Positions 1 through 7,544 of a stretch of DNA of 10,386 nucleotides are shown here, piece by piece (the first letter of the stretch is position 1; each line of letters begins with the position of its first letter). Made by a program: the position numbers and the translations under genes. The DNA is from a bacterium (lineage in GTDB: Bacteria; Electryoneota; Electryoneia; Electryoneales; Electryoneaceae): assembly GCA_028278125.1 (NCBI GenBank), contig JANQEY010000130.1, positions 1-10,386 of the forward strand. Direction: 5' to 3'. The notes beneath the pieces were generated by a model that was not told the origin of the DNA, searched no databases, and worked only from the letters and a program-made list of their open reading frames with translations.

Positions 1-3000
1 TTATAGCGCTCTATCTGCTCCTCCGCCAGCCTCGCGTCGGTGATATCCCGGGTTGATACAACAACCCCATTGATCTCCCCATCCTCACCACGATAAGGAT
101 ATAAATTCGATTCAATATAGCGTTGTCCATCCCGGGGGATATGCACCCAAATCCTGAAGATTTGTCTATTACCCTTAAATGCCAAATCCAGGCTATGCTT
201 GAAGGCGCTTTCGAATACTTCCTTGCCATGGAGTTCTTCCACAGTATGACCAATCAATTCTCCCCACGTTTTCCGAAAAGCTGACAGATATTGTCGATTC
301 ACCGCCTGATAGACATAGTCCTTATCGATAAACGCGATATAGTCATCCGTAGCATCAACAATGTATTTGTATTGTTCTATCTGTTGACGGGCGAGTTTGA
401 CTTCCGTTATATCCCGGGTAGTCACGACAACACCGGCAATCAAGCCTTGATTATCGCGATAGGGATAAAAAAATGAATCGATATAGCGTCGTCCGTATCG
501 AGGGATATGCATCCAAAACTTATAATTCAAAGTTTCACCCGACAGCGCCTTGTCTAAATTACTTTTGGTATTGGTTTCAAATAACTCCCTGCCAATCACA
601 TCGGCAACATGCTGACCGACAATTTCATTCCAGGTCCTTTCGAATGCTTTCATATACTGTTCGTTAACCGCCTGATAAATATAATCCCTGTCAACAAAGG
701 CTATATAATCCTCTACTGAATTAACGATATGCTTATAACGTTCTATTTCCTGTTCAGCCTGTTTTGCCTCGGTTATATCCCGGGAACTAACAACAACACC
801 ACTTATCACTCCATCATCTTCCCTGTAGGGATAGTACATAGATTCTATATAACGCCGGCCTAGTGCCGGGATATCCATCCAGTTTGGCCTTCTCTGTGTT
901 TCCCCCAGTAATGCCCTGTCCAGAACAGCCCTGGTGCCACTTTCAAAAGCATCCTGTCCAACCAGATCAGCTACAGGCTGGTTAATGATTTCTTCTTCAC
1001 TTTTCGCAAAGGTCTCCAGATATTTCTTATTAACTGTCTGGTATCTGTAGTCCTTATCAACAAAAGAAATATAACCATCAGTGGAATCAGCGATATGTTT
1101 GTAACGTTCCAGTTGTTGCTCAAAAAGCTTCCTCTCCGTGATATCACGGGCACTGATGACCACACCCGTAATAGTTCCATCCACTTCTCTGTGCGGGAGG
1201 TATTTGGTGTCCATATAGATCGCATGTCCCCCCTCGGAATACCGCCAGTCTTGAAAACGTAACGTCTGTCCGGACACACACATATCAATCCTTACTTTTA
1301 TTTTGTCTTCAAACTTGTCCTTACCGAGGATATCTTCAACAGTGTGTCCAACAACCTCTTCCCAGCTTTTATTTAAAAACGCCAGATATTGTTTGCTGAC
1401 AGCCTGATAAACATAATTGGCATCGATAAATGAGACATGATCATCCGTGGTATTTACAACATGTTTAAATAATTCAATCTGTTGGGCCGCCTCTTTGCTG
1501 TCGGTAATATCCAGGACAGTACCGAATACATAGGACGTTTTACTGTGTTCATCGATACTCAGTTCGGCCCTGACCCGGATATATCTGGTCTCTCCGTCAG
1601 GCCAGACGATGCGATGTTCAAAATCGACCGCAACACCCGGCTTTATTTCCTGATATACCCTCTGTACCAGTGTCCGATCATCCGGATGTATCAGCTGCAG
1701 GATGCTTTCCCTTGTCGGAATAAAGGTACTTGGACTAACACCAAAGATCCTGTAATGCTCAGGCGACCAGAAAAAATCGCCGGTATCCAGATTCTTCCGG
1801 AAGAAACCGAGCCTGGCAATCCGCTGTGCATCCAATAATTGCTTTTCCCGGTATCGCAGTTCGTCTTCCGTTTGCTTTTGTGCCGTGATGTCCCTGGCAT
1901 CGGTTACTATCCCGGTAACCTCACCGTTATTATTTAAAAACGGGATTAGCTTGACATCAAAAAAACGTTTTTCCATACCTGGTACATCAACCCACCGGTG
2001 ATAATTGACCTCTTCTCCGGACAGACATTTATCATAATAGGGTTTCAGGTTTTCATTAAAATTATCAATCCCTACAATCTCGGCAACATGCTTCCCTAAA
2101 AGCTCATCCCCTTCTTTCTGAAAAATCTTTATCGCCGGTTCATTAATAAACTGACAGATATACTCCTTATCAATAAACGTCATAAGATCGCTGGTTGAAG
2201 AAACAATGGATTGATAACGCCGCATTGCTTCATCTTTTTTTAACCGCTCCATTTCCGCTGATGCCCGGGTGACAAAGATTTCAAACAATGATTCAATTTG
2301 TTTCAAATCGGGAAGAGGTTTCCGATTAAGAATGGCAATCAACCCAAGTGCCTGTCCCTCGCAATCAAACAACGGAGCACCGACATAGGATTCAATCTCA
2401 AGATCCGACAGCAATTGAAAATCAGGAAATTGTTTTTGTACTGAGGAGGGATATCCTTTTATTGATTTACCAACGACTTCTTCACAAGGCGTGCCCTTAA
2501 GTTGATATTCCAATGGCTCCAGATACTGTCCATGGTGATAGACAGTTACCGATCTTACTGTATCGGACTGGTTCCCGGCTAACTTGCCCACTACGGCGAA
2601 ATCAACATTCAGTATGTCCCCCAGGTGTTTGGTCAGTATCTGGAAAAATTCCTGGCTGCTGGTCGCCGATGAGATCAAGGTAAGATCGTGTAAAGCGGAC
2701 TCCGCCTGTTTGTATTTATTGACAGCGGAGAAATAACAGATAATGCCTGACTCATTTCCGCTTTCATTTTCCAGAAAAGAAAAATTAACAAAAATGTCCA
2801 AATGATAATCAAAATCCGTTTTGATCTTGGCATCAAGCTTTAACTCCCCTTTACTTTCAAGAGATTCAATAATTTTATCGATGCGGATATCACTCTCATC
2901 AGAAAATAACTTGGTAATCAATTCTCCTCTGATGTCTTCGAGCGAATGGCCAAACTCCCTGACGGCCCATTTATTGCAAAAGGTAATACATCCATCAAGA

Positions 3001-3125
3001 TCCGTCGTAATAATGGCACCAGGCAACATATCGAGAAAAGCTGATCCCCGGATCAAAATATGCGGATCGTTACCGGTGCTTTTCCCAATATTCTGTTTTT
3101 TATACTGTTTATTCTGTAAGGGCAT
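1..3125 (-). CDS. Multi-PAS/GAF sensor protein, C-terminus beyond left edge
   Basis: The reading frame is open from the ATG at 3125-3123 to the window edge, giving 1041 residues with no stop. No signal peptide or membrane segment is seen, so the protein is probably a cytoplasmic sensor. Domains by approximate residue: PAS1 30-145; GAF 158-298 (contains GTPCEEVVGKS and SYVGAPLFDCEG); PAS2 306-415; PAS3 416-541 of the PAS_3 type (HPDDR, WPDGETRYIRV); PAS4-PAS7 541-1030. The last four are tandem copies sharing YQAVN-like, W-x-x-IP-x-x-GRRYIES-like, YPYR and GVVVSTRDITE-like motifs. Each PAS ends in a DIT motif leading into a short helical linker. The ligand of each PAS is unknown. The output module (histidine kinase, GGDEF/EAL or other) lies outside the window, so the activity cannot be named. 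An alternative TTG start at 3167 has a better Shine-Dalgarno match. The gene is divergent from the MoxR operon. The domain assignment is firm; the function is not. Confidence 0.9.
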   Translation of the reverse strand, partial: MPLQNKQYKKQNIGKSTGNDPHILIRGSAFLDMLPGAIITTDLDGCITFCNKWAVREFGHSLEDIRGELITKLFSDESDIRIDKIIESLESKGELKLDAKIKTDFDYHLDIFVNFSFLENESGNESGIICYFSAVNKYKQAESALHDLTLISSATSSQEFFQILTKHLGDILNVDFAVVGKLAGNQSDTVRSVTVYHHGQYLEPLEYQLKGTPCEEVVGKSIKGYPSSVQKQFPDFQLLSDLEIESYVGAPLFDCEGQALGLIAILNRKPLPDLKQIESLFEIFVTRASAEMERLKKDEAMRRYQSIVSSTSDLMTFIDKEYICQFINEPAIKIFQKEGDELLGKHVAEIVGIDNFNENLKPYYDKCLSGEEVNYHRWVDVPGMEKRFFDVKLIPFLNNNGEVTGIVTDARDITAQKQTEDELRYREKQLLDAQRIARLGFFRKNLDTGDFFWSPEHYRIFGVSPSTFIPTRESILQLIHPDDRTLVQRVYQEIKPGVAVDFEHRIVWPDGETRYIRVRAELSIDEHSKTSYVFGTVLDITDSKEAAQQIELFKHVVNTTDDHVSFIDANYVYQAVSKQYLAFLNKSWEEVVGHTVEDILGKDKFEDKIKVRIDMCVSGQTLRFQDWRYSEGGHAIYMDTKYLPHREVDGTITGVVISARDITERKLFEQQLERYKHIADSTDGYISFVDKDYRYQTVNKKYLETFAKSEEEIINQPVADLVGQDAFESGTRAVLDRALLGETQRRPNWMDIPALGRRYIESMYYPYREDDGVISGVVVSSRDITEAKQAEQEIERYKHIVNSVEDYIAFVDRDYIYQAVNEQYMKAFERTWNEIVGQHVADVIGRELFETNTKSNLDKALSGETLNYKFWMHIPRYGRRYIDSFFYPYRDNQGLIAGVVVTTRDITEVKLARQQIEQYKYIVDATDDYIAFIDKDYVYQAVNRQYLSAFRKTWGELIGHTVEELHGKEVFESAFKHSLDLAFKGNRQIFRIWVHIPRDGQRYIESNLYPYRGEDGEINGVVVSTRDITDARLAEEQIERY
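48..1511 (-). repeat. Four in-register 366-bp tandem PAS repeats
   Basis: The Asp codon of the DIT motif that closes each PAS domain lies at 1509-1511, 1143-1145, 777-779, 411-413 and 45-47. Every spacing is therefore exactly 366 bp, or 122 codons. The four intervening units encode homologous PAS domains. By hand count, the two units nearest the left edge are identical at about 65 of 122 residues. The DNA copies have diverged well beyond recent duplication, yet no indel has shifted the period. The sequence at positions 1-15 ends in the same IERY phase that precedes each new PAS unit, so another copy may follow beyond the edge. Confidence 0.9.
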
Positions 3126-3164
3126 ATCAGCATCCCTTAGACATGCTTTTTCGTGCTTGGTATT

Positions 3165-3176
3165 CAAATTTACCTC
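3165..3176 (-). promoter_or_regulatory. Possible ribosome binding site with TTG start for the PAS sensor
   Basis: On the minus strand GAGGTA (3176-3171) lies just upstream of an in-frame TTG (3167-3165), with 5 nt between GAGG and TTG. That start would add 14 residues (MNTKHEKACLRDAD) before the ATG at 3125. The ATG itself has only AAGG about 9 nt upstream. The frame stays open further upstream to a TGA near 3256 but has no other ATG start. Which start is used is undecided. Confidence 0.35.
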
Positions 3177-3300
3177 ATGCCTAGCCGGTTTAGAGTTATA
3201 TAAGGTAAAGATTAGCCGATTACTTCTGGAATACTGGCCATTTCCATTTCAATATTGTTTCATTGTTATTAAAAGGCCATATCGCGATTTCATCGGTAAT

Positions 3301-3330
3301 GCTATATGAAATTTCGCATAAATGTGTAAA
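3301..3330 (-). promoter_or_regulatory. Candidate sigma70 promoter for the PAS sensor gene
   Basis: On the minus strand TTTACA (3330-3325, 5 of 6 to the -35 consensus) is followed after 18 nt by TATAGC (3306-3301, 4 of 6 to the -10 consensus). Transcription would begin near 3294 and leave an untranslated leader of roughly 125-170 nt before the candidate start codons. This is a visual consensus match only, and AT-rich DNA yields such matches by chance. Confidence 0.35.
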
Positions 3331-3346
3331 AAAACGCCGTTATTGT

Positions 3347-3371
3347 GAAGTACTTATCGGCAACGTACTTC
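3347..3371. promoter_or_regulatory. Inverted repeat, possible operator
   Basis: GAAGTAC (3347-3353) and GTACTTC (3365-3371) are perfect 7-bp inverted arms separated by 11 nt, giving 18 bp between arm centres. This is a typical shape for a dimeric regulator site. It sits between the two divergent genes, just upstream of the candidate minus-strand promoter. The cognate regulator is unknown. Confidence 0.35.
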
Positions 3372-3455
3372 CCCGGGTTTAATTATAATTTTTTGAATAT
3401 TTTTTATTATTCTTTTATAGCTTACTGATTTATTTAAAATTATTGATGGCTGTCT

Positions 3456-3473
3456 TCGCTTGTAATAAAGCGA
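3456..3473. other. Small stem-loop upstream of the MoxR operon
   Basis: TCGCTT (3456-3461) and AAGCGA (3468-3473) can pair as a 6-bp stem around a 6-nt loop. Outer GGCT (3449-3452) and AGCC (3479-3482) could add a distal pairing. No T-run follows, so it is not a convincing terminator. It could be part of an operator, a leader structure or chance. Confidence 0.25.
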
Positions 3474-3586
3474 GAATTAGCCTAATACTTATAGTTTATT
3501 GTCAAAAAATCTGATGTATGTAGCGTGATTAATCGCTTGCGAACATAATAACAGCCCTTGCTTGGCTTAATTTCATAAAAATCACT

Positions 3587-4543
3587 ATGACAGTCGCTGA
3601 AAAAGACATATTCGGGCTTGATATCAAGGACAAACTGGACGACGTTATTCGGACGGCCAATGGCATAATCCTTGGTAAGGAAAAGGTCATCAGGCTTGCG
3701 CTGGCATGCCTCATAGGTCGTGGTCATTTACTAATTGAAGACATGCCGGGTGTGGGCAAAACAACGCTGGCACATGTACTCGCCAATACCTTGGGACTCA
3801 GTTTTCAGCGTATCCAGTTTACCAGCGACCTGCTTCCCGCCGACATTCTCGGTGCTTCGGTATTTAATCGTGATACGGGCACGTTCAGTTTTCATCCCGG
3901 GCCGATATTTTCCCAGGTAATTCTCGCCGATGAAGTCAATCGTGCGACACCCCGTGCCCAGAGTGCACTACTGGAAGCCATGGAAGAAAATCAGGTTACC
4001 ATTGAAGGCGAAACACGAACATTACCCAGACCTTTTTTCGTGATTGCCACTCAAAACCCTTCCAATCAGGTAGGGACATTTCAATTGCCTGAATCACAGC
4101 TGGATCGATTCAATATGCGCTTGCAATTGGGGTATCCCGATGGCCAGGCCGAACGCGAGTTGCTAAAAGGCCGCGACCGGCGCGAATTACTGGCTGAGAC
4201 CGGGGCGCTGTTGAATGCCGATCAACTATTGCTGTTTCAACGACAGGCTGAAGCTATTCATGTTGCCGACCCGCTGCTGGATTATCTGCAAAATATACTG
4301 ACATTCAGCCGTGCCAACTCGGATTTTGTCTCAGGTCTGTCCCCGCGTGCCGGTTTAGCTATTTTGAGTAGCGCCCGGGGCTGGGCATTATTGCATGGGC
4401 ATAAGCAAGTTTTACCTGAAGATATTCAGACAGTCATCCCCAGTGTGATTGGTCACCGCATACATTCCATGCAACACGACACCTCCGGTACTGGCCCGGA
4501 TGTATTAATTGATACATTACTCAAACAAGTCCCCATCCCTTGA
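3587..4543 (+). CDS. MoxR-family AAA+ ATPase
   Basis: The 318-residue product has the normal length and layout of MoxR ATPases, which act as cytoplasmic chaperone-like factors for partner proteins encoded beside them. Visible motifs are Walker A DMPGVGKTT (residues 52-60), Walker B VILADEVNRA (111-120), sensor 1 FVIATQNP (151-158), PESQLDRF (168-175) holding the presumed arginine finger, and the C-terminal lid with LSPRAGLAIL around 256-265. All key residues are present, so the enzyme should be active. The ATG at 3587 is the only ATG in frame after an upstream TAA, although no clear Shine-Dalgarno precedes it. The stop is 6 nt before the DUF58 gene, which fits the usual MoxR-DUF58-transglutaminase operon. 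Its direct client is inferred to be the DUF58 or TgpA protein, not shown. Confidence 0.95.
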   Translation: MTVAEKDIFGLDIKDKLDDVIRTANGIILGKEKVIRLALACLIGRGHLLIEDMPGVGKTTLAHVLANTLGLSFQRIQFTSDLLPADILGASVFNRDTGTFSFHPGPIFSQVILADEVNRATPRAQSALLEAMEENQVTIEGETRTLPRPFFVIATQNPSNQVGTFQLPESQLDRFNMRLQLGYPDGQAERELLKGRDRRELLAETGALLNADQLLLFQRQAEAIHVADPLLDYLQNILTFSRANSDFVSGLSPRAGLAILSSARGWALLHGHKQVLPEDIQTVIPSVIGHRIHSMQHDTSGTGPDVLIDTLLKQVPIP

Positions 4544-4549
4544 TGAATC

Positions 4550-5551
4550 ATGACATACTCTGTCGTACTTGAGCGACTACCGCTCGATCAGGGCAGTATC
4601 TCACCTGAACAGGGGCTGCATACCAGACGACAACGTATTTATATCTTCCCGACAAAACCGGGATTCGTCTTTATCGGTATGTTGTTCGTTATGCTATTAG
4701 GTGCCGTTAATTACAACAACAGCATGGCTTATATCCTGACTTTTTTGCTGGCCAGCCTGTTCATGGTATGCATGCTTCATACTTATCGTAATCTGCGTGG
4801 TTTGATTATCAGTGGCCCCCATACCCAATCGGTCCATGCAGGAGAGCCGGTTTGTTTCCCATTGTTGATTAATAATAGAACCAGTCTAAAGCGTATTGCG
4901 CTGAGTATTCAGCCCTATGCAAAGAAGAAGAAAAACAGGCTAAAGTTCCATCATGAAACGTTGACTGTAAACATCCAGGCAAACCAGCTGCAGCGGGAAC
5001 ACCTGATTATCCATAGTAAACATCGTGGTTATCTCATACCCGGGAGACTCAGATTGTCGTCGAACTTCCCGCTTGGATTATTTCACGCCTGGTCATACCT
5101 CGATCTGGAACAGACCTGTCTTATTTACCCCAAACCCGAGGGTGATCGGCAATTGCCTTTTTTCTCTCAACACGACTCCGATCAGCAAACGGGAACCCTT
5201 GCAGGCAATGATGACTTTATTGGTTTCAGGCAATATCACCCCGGCGACCCGGTACGCAGTATTGATTGGAAAACACTGGCAAAAGAGCAGGAACTACAGA
5301 TAAAACGCTTTAGTGGTCATGGCGCCAACAAATTGCGTATCCACTGGGATCAATGCAGCCACCTTCATGATGTGGAACAACGCCTGTCACAGCTGTGTTT
5401 ATGGATCATCGAAGCGGACAAGCAGGGATTGCACTATAGTCTGGATATTCCAGGTACCCATATTGATATGGATTATAGCGAGAAACACAGGATCCAGTGC
5501 CTGCGGACGTTAGCAAAATATGGCCTTGTCGATAATAAAAACCAGGATTGA
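4550..5551 (+). CDS. DUF58 family membrane protein
   Basis: This 333-residue protein has two adjacent hydrophobic segments (about residues 38-54 and 58-78), then a beta-rich middle region. The DUF58 signature follows at 219-245: GNDDFIGFRQYHPGD, then VRSIDWKTLAK. DUF58 proteins are routinely encoded between a MoxR ATPase and a transglutaminase-like protein. Their C-terminal part resembles a von Willebrand factor A fold, and the biochemical role is poorly defined. The basic stretch KKKKNR (125-130) is unremarkable. The gene starts 6 nt after the MoxR stop and its last 32 nt overlap the next gene, so translational coupling is likely. An ATG at 4543 overlapping the MoxR stop is out of frame and closes quickly, so 4550 is the chosen start. 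Confidence 0.93.
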   Translation: MTYSVVLERLPLDQGSISPEQGLHTRRQRIYIFPTKPGFVFIGMLFVMLLGAVNYNNSMAYILTFLLASLFMVCMLHTYRNLRGLIISGPHTQSVHAGEPVCFPLLINNRTSLKRIALSIQPYAKKKKNRLKFHHETLTVNIQANQLQREHLIIHSKHRGYLIPGRLRLSSNFPLGLFHAWSYLDLEQTCLIYPKPEGDRQLPFFSQHDSDQQTGTLAGNDDFIGFRQYHPGDPVRSIDWKTLAKEQELQIKRFSGHGANKLRIHWDQCSHLHDVEQRLSQLCLWIIEADKQGLHYSLDIPGTHIDMDYSEKHRIQCLRTLAKYGLVDNKNQD

Positions 5552-7532
5552 TTTAACATCCATCAGAGCCGATCTGTTCTGGTTGCTTACGGCAATCAGT
5601 CTTGCTATTTTGCCGCATTTACAGCGGATACCCATTTGGATCCCCATACTCTTCTTTGCGCTGACCGCCTGGCGCTTATCCATGTCAGTTGACAACCGGT
5701 TTCTGCCACGACAGACAAACCTGTTCGGCCATTTGTTAAAACTGATAATAGCGCTTGGTATGGTGATCGGCATACTGCTCAGTTACGGTACATTGATCGG
5801 CCGTGATGCAGGTGTTGCTCTGCTTATCCTGCTGGGTGGCATGAAATTTCTGGAAATACGGAATAAGCGAGACTATTACATCGCCTGTTTTATCGGGTTA
5901 TTCCTGATACTGACGAACTTCCTCTATACACAGTCCATCATTACCGCTCTGTATATGTTACTTGTGATAATCATATTCATTTGTACATTAATCACTTTCA
6001 ACGATCAGGATCACTTTCTGCGCCTGGAAGAAAGATTCAAAACAGCAAGTATCATACTGCTGGAAGCACTTCCATTAATGCTTATTATCTTTGTCCTATT
6101 CCCGCGGATACCGGGACCTTTATGGGGGCTTCCCAGAGATGCCCACAGCGGACTTTCCGGTGTTAACGACGAAATGTCGCCCGGTTCCATCAGTCAACTT
6201 ACCTTGTCCGATGAAGTCGCCTTCCGTGTGAAATTTCATGGTGCAGTCCCGGACAAATCATCTCTATACTGGCGTGGTCCGGTGCTCTGGCAAACCGATG
6301 GTGTTAAATGGGTTCCCGATAAACCCCGCCCATCAACTACAGGCATTCTGACCCGGGGATCTCCCATTGAGTACACCGTGATACTGGAACCGATACACAA
6401 AAACTGGCTCTATGCCATGGAGTTACCTATAGCCCCGCCCCCGGACAGTTTTTTCACCCACGATTTGCAGATAAAAACCGCTTCATCTGAACAAAAGCGC
6501 CGTCAATACACACTGACCTCCTACACGGATTTTCGTATAGAAACAAACAGTCATACCGAGCTGATTCAGGCATTACAGCTTCCCTATGGCTACCACAGCA
6601 AAACCATAGAACTGGCTGCTGCCTGGCGTGCTGCCGGACAAAGTGATATCGACATCGTTAACAGAGCTTTACGCATGTTTAACCAGGAGGAGTTCTATTA
6701 CACCTTGTCACCACCACTGATACAGGGAGATACGATTGACGGTTTTCTCTTCGATACACGCCAGGGGTTTTGTGAACACTATGCATCGGCATTCACTGTC
6801 ATGATGCGTGCTGCCGGGATTCCTGCCCGGGTGGTCGTTGGTTATCAGGGCGGAACCATCAACCCGATCGATAATTATCTGGTTGTCAGACAGCGGGACG
6901 CCCATGCATGGTCGGAGGTGTGGCTGGAAGATCGGGGTTGGATAAGAGTGGATCCGACTTCGGCCGTATCACCGGCCCGTGTGATGGAAGGCATAGAAAA
7001 TGCATTACCGGGTGCAGTCATCGATATTCCACTGGGATTGCACAATAACAAAACAGCTCGAGATCTCATGCGCCGGTTTCGTGACACATTTGATGCCATT
7101 AATAATCGCTGGAACCAGTGGGTACTAGCTTACGATAATAAAAAGCAGCTAATTTTATTCCAGAAAATAGGATTTAAAAACGATGTTAAATGGACTGAAA
7201 TGATACTGTGGCTGGTTTTCAGCCTGGTTTCAGTCTTTGCGGTTGTTTCATTCCTGATTCTAAGACAGCGGCCTGATAAAACCGACTCTGCAAAACGATT
7301 ATATGATCAATTCTGCCGAAAAATGGCTAAACTGGGTATTAACCGGTATGCATTTGAAGGCCCGAAAGACTTCGCATCACGCGCCATTACACAACGGGAT
7401 GATTTGCGAAAGGAAATTAATGACATTACTGATCTCTATATCGCCGTACGATATGGTGATCAGATGAATTTATTTGTACAGCTAAAACAATGTATTAAAA
7501 CATTTAAGCCAGTAAAACATATCACTGCCTGA
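5520..7532 (+). CDS. tgpA: TgpA-like membrane transglutaminase (DUF3488/transglutaminase core/DUF4129)
   Basis: The 670-residue product matches TgpA of Pseudomonas aeruginosa in architecture. Seven hydrophobic segments lie at about residues 19-33, 38-55, 71-91, 98-110, 119-136, 138-160 and 174-195. An extended domain (about 196-560) follows, then a last membrane segment (561-581) and a DUF4129-like tail (AKRLYDQFCRKMAKLG from 591). The transglutaminase triad is intact: Cys418 in GFCEHYA, His462 in DAHAWSEVW and Asp478 in RVDPTSA. With the N-terminus inside, seven crossings put the catalytic domain in the periplasm and the tail in the cytoplasm. The substrate is unknown; family members are linked to envelope or peptidoglycan-related functions. 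The start overlaps the DUF58 gene by 32 nt and has no clear Shine-Dalgarno, suggesting coupling. The next in-frame ATG lies beyond two predicted membrane segments, so the ATG at 5520 is preferred. Confidence 0.93.
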   Translation: MALSIIKTRIDLTSIRADLFWLLTAISLAILPHLQRIPIWIPILFFALTAWRLSMSVDNRFLPRQTNLFGHLLKLIIALGMVIGILLSYGTLIGRDAGVALLILLGGMKFLEIRNKRDYYIACFIGLFLILTNFLYTQSIITALYMLLVIIIFICTLITFNDQDHFLRLEERFKTASIILLEALPLMLIIFVLFPRIPGPLWGLPRDAHSGLSGVNDEMSPGSISQLTLSDEVAFRVKFHGAVPDKSSLYWRGPVLWQTDGVKWVPDKPRPSTTGILTRGSPIEYTVILEPIHKNWLYAMELPIAPPPDSFFTHDLQIKTASSEQKRRQYTLTSYTDFRIETNSHTELIQALQLPYGYHSKTIELAAAWRAAGQSDIDIVNRALRMFNQEEFYYTLSPPLIQGDTIDGFLFDTRQGFCEHYASAFTVMMRAAGIPARVVVGYQGGTINPIDNYLVVRQRDAHAWSEVWLEDRGWIRVDPTSAVSPARVMEGIENALPGAVIDIPLGLHNNKTARDLMRRFRDTFDAINNRWNQWVLAYDNKKQLILFQKIGFKNDVKWTEMILWLVFSLVSVFAVVSFLILRQRPDKTDSAKRLYDQFCRKMAKLGINRYAFEGPKDFASRAITQRDDLRKEINDITDLYIAVRYGDQMNLFVQLKQCIKTFKPVKHITA

Positions 7533-7544
7533 CAAACATACCTG

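Larger units (their letters stand above)
3126..3586. other. Divergent intergenic region, AT-rich
   Basis: About 460 bp separate the divergently transcribed PAS sensor gene and the MoxR operon, so both upstream control regions must lie here. No coding region or RNA gene is supported. The stretch 3380-3440 is very AT-rich. For the plus-strand operon only weak sigma70-like hexamers are visible. One is TTGTAA (3460-3465), 17 nt, TAATAC (3483-3488). Another is TTGTCA (3499-3504), 16 nt, TAGCGT (3521-3526). Neither is convincing. Small palindromes such as ATCGCGAT (3281-3288) and GAAATTTC (3308-3315) are also present. Confidence 0.7.

Noticed and set aside
971..1288. 105-residue minus-strand open frame
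   Set aside because: It is an alternative frame of the same strand as the PAS array. The PAS frame is unbroken through the whole stretch, so no frameshift or separate gene is needed.
1482..1838. 118-residue plus-strand open frame
   Set aside because: It is antisense to PAS3, has no recognisable motif or ribosome site, and its overlap with a well-supported domain makes it a shadow.
1..3125. PAS repeats as a mobile or CRISPR-like repeat
   Set aside because: The repeats are coding, homologous at protein level across their full length, and diverged at DNA level. There are no spacers, terminal inverted repeats or transposase.
2821..3309. 162-residue plus-strand open frame
   Set aside because: It lies antisense to the N-terminal PAS region, whose protein has clear homology. 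The plus-strand translation is Ser/Leu-rich with no recognisable domain and runs into the intergenic region, as expected for a shadow frame.
3380..3420. AT-rich stretch with TATAAT as an origin or strong promoter
   Set aside because: TATAAT occurs within a palindromic AATTATAATT on both strands, but no reasonable -35 element lies at 16-18 nt on either side. There are no DnaA boxes or iterons.
4543..4572. ATG overlapping the MoxR stop codon
   Set aside because: It is in a different frame from DUF58 and reaches a stop after nine codons.
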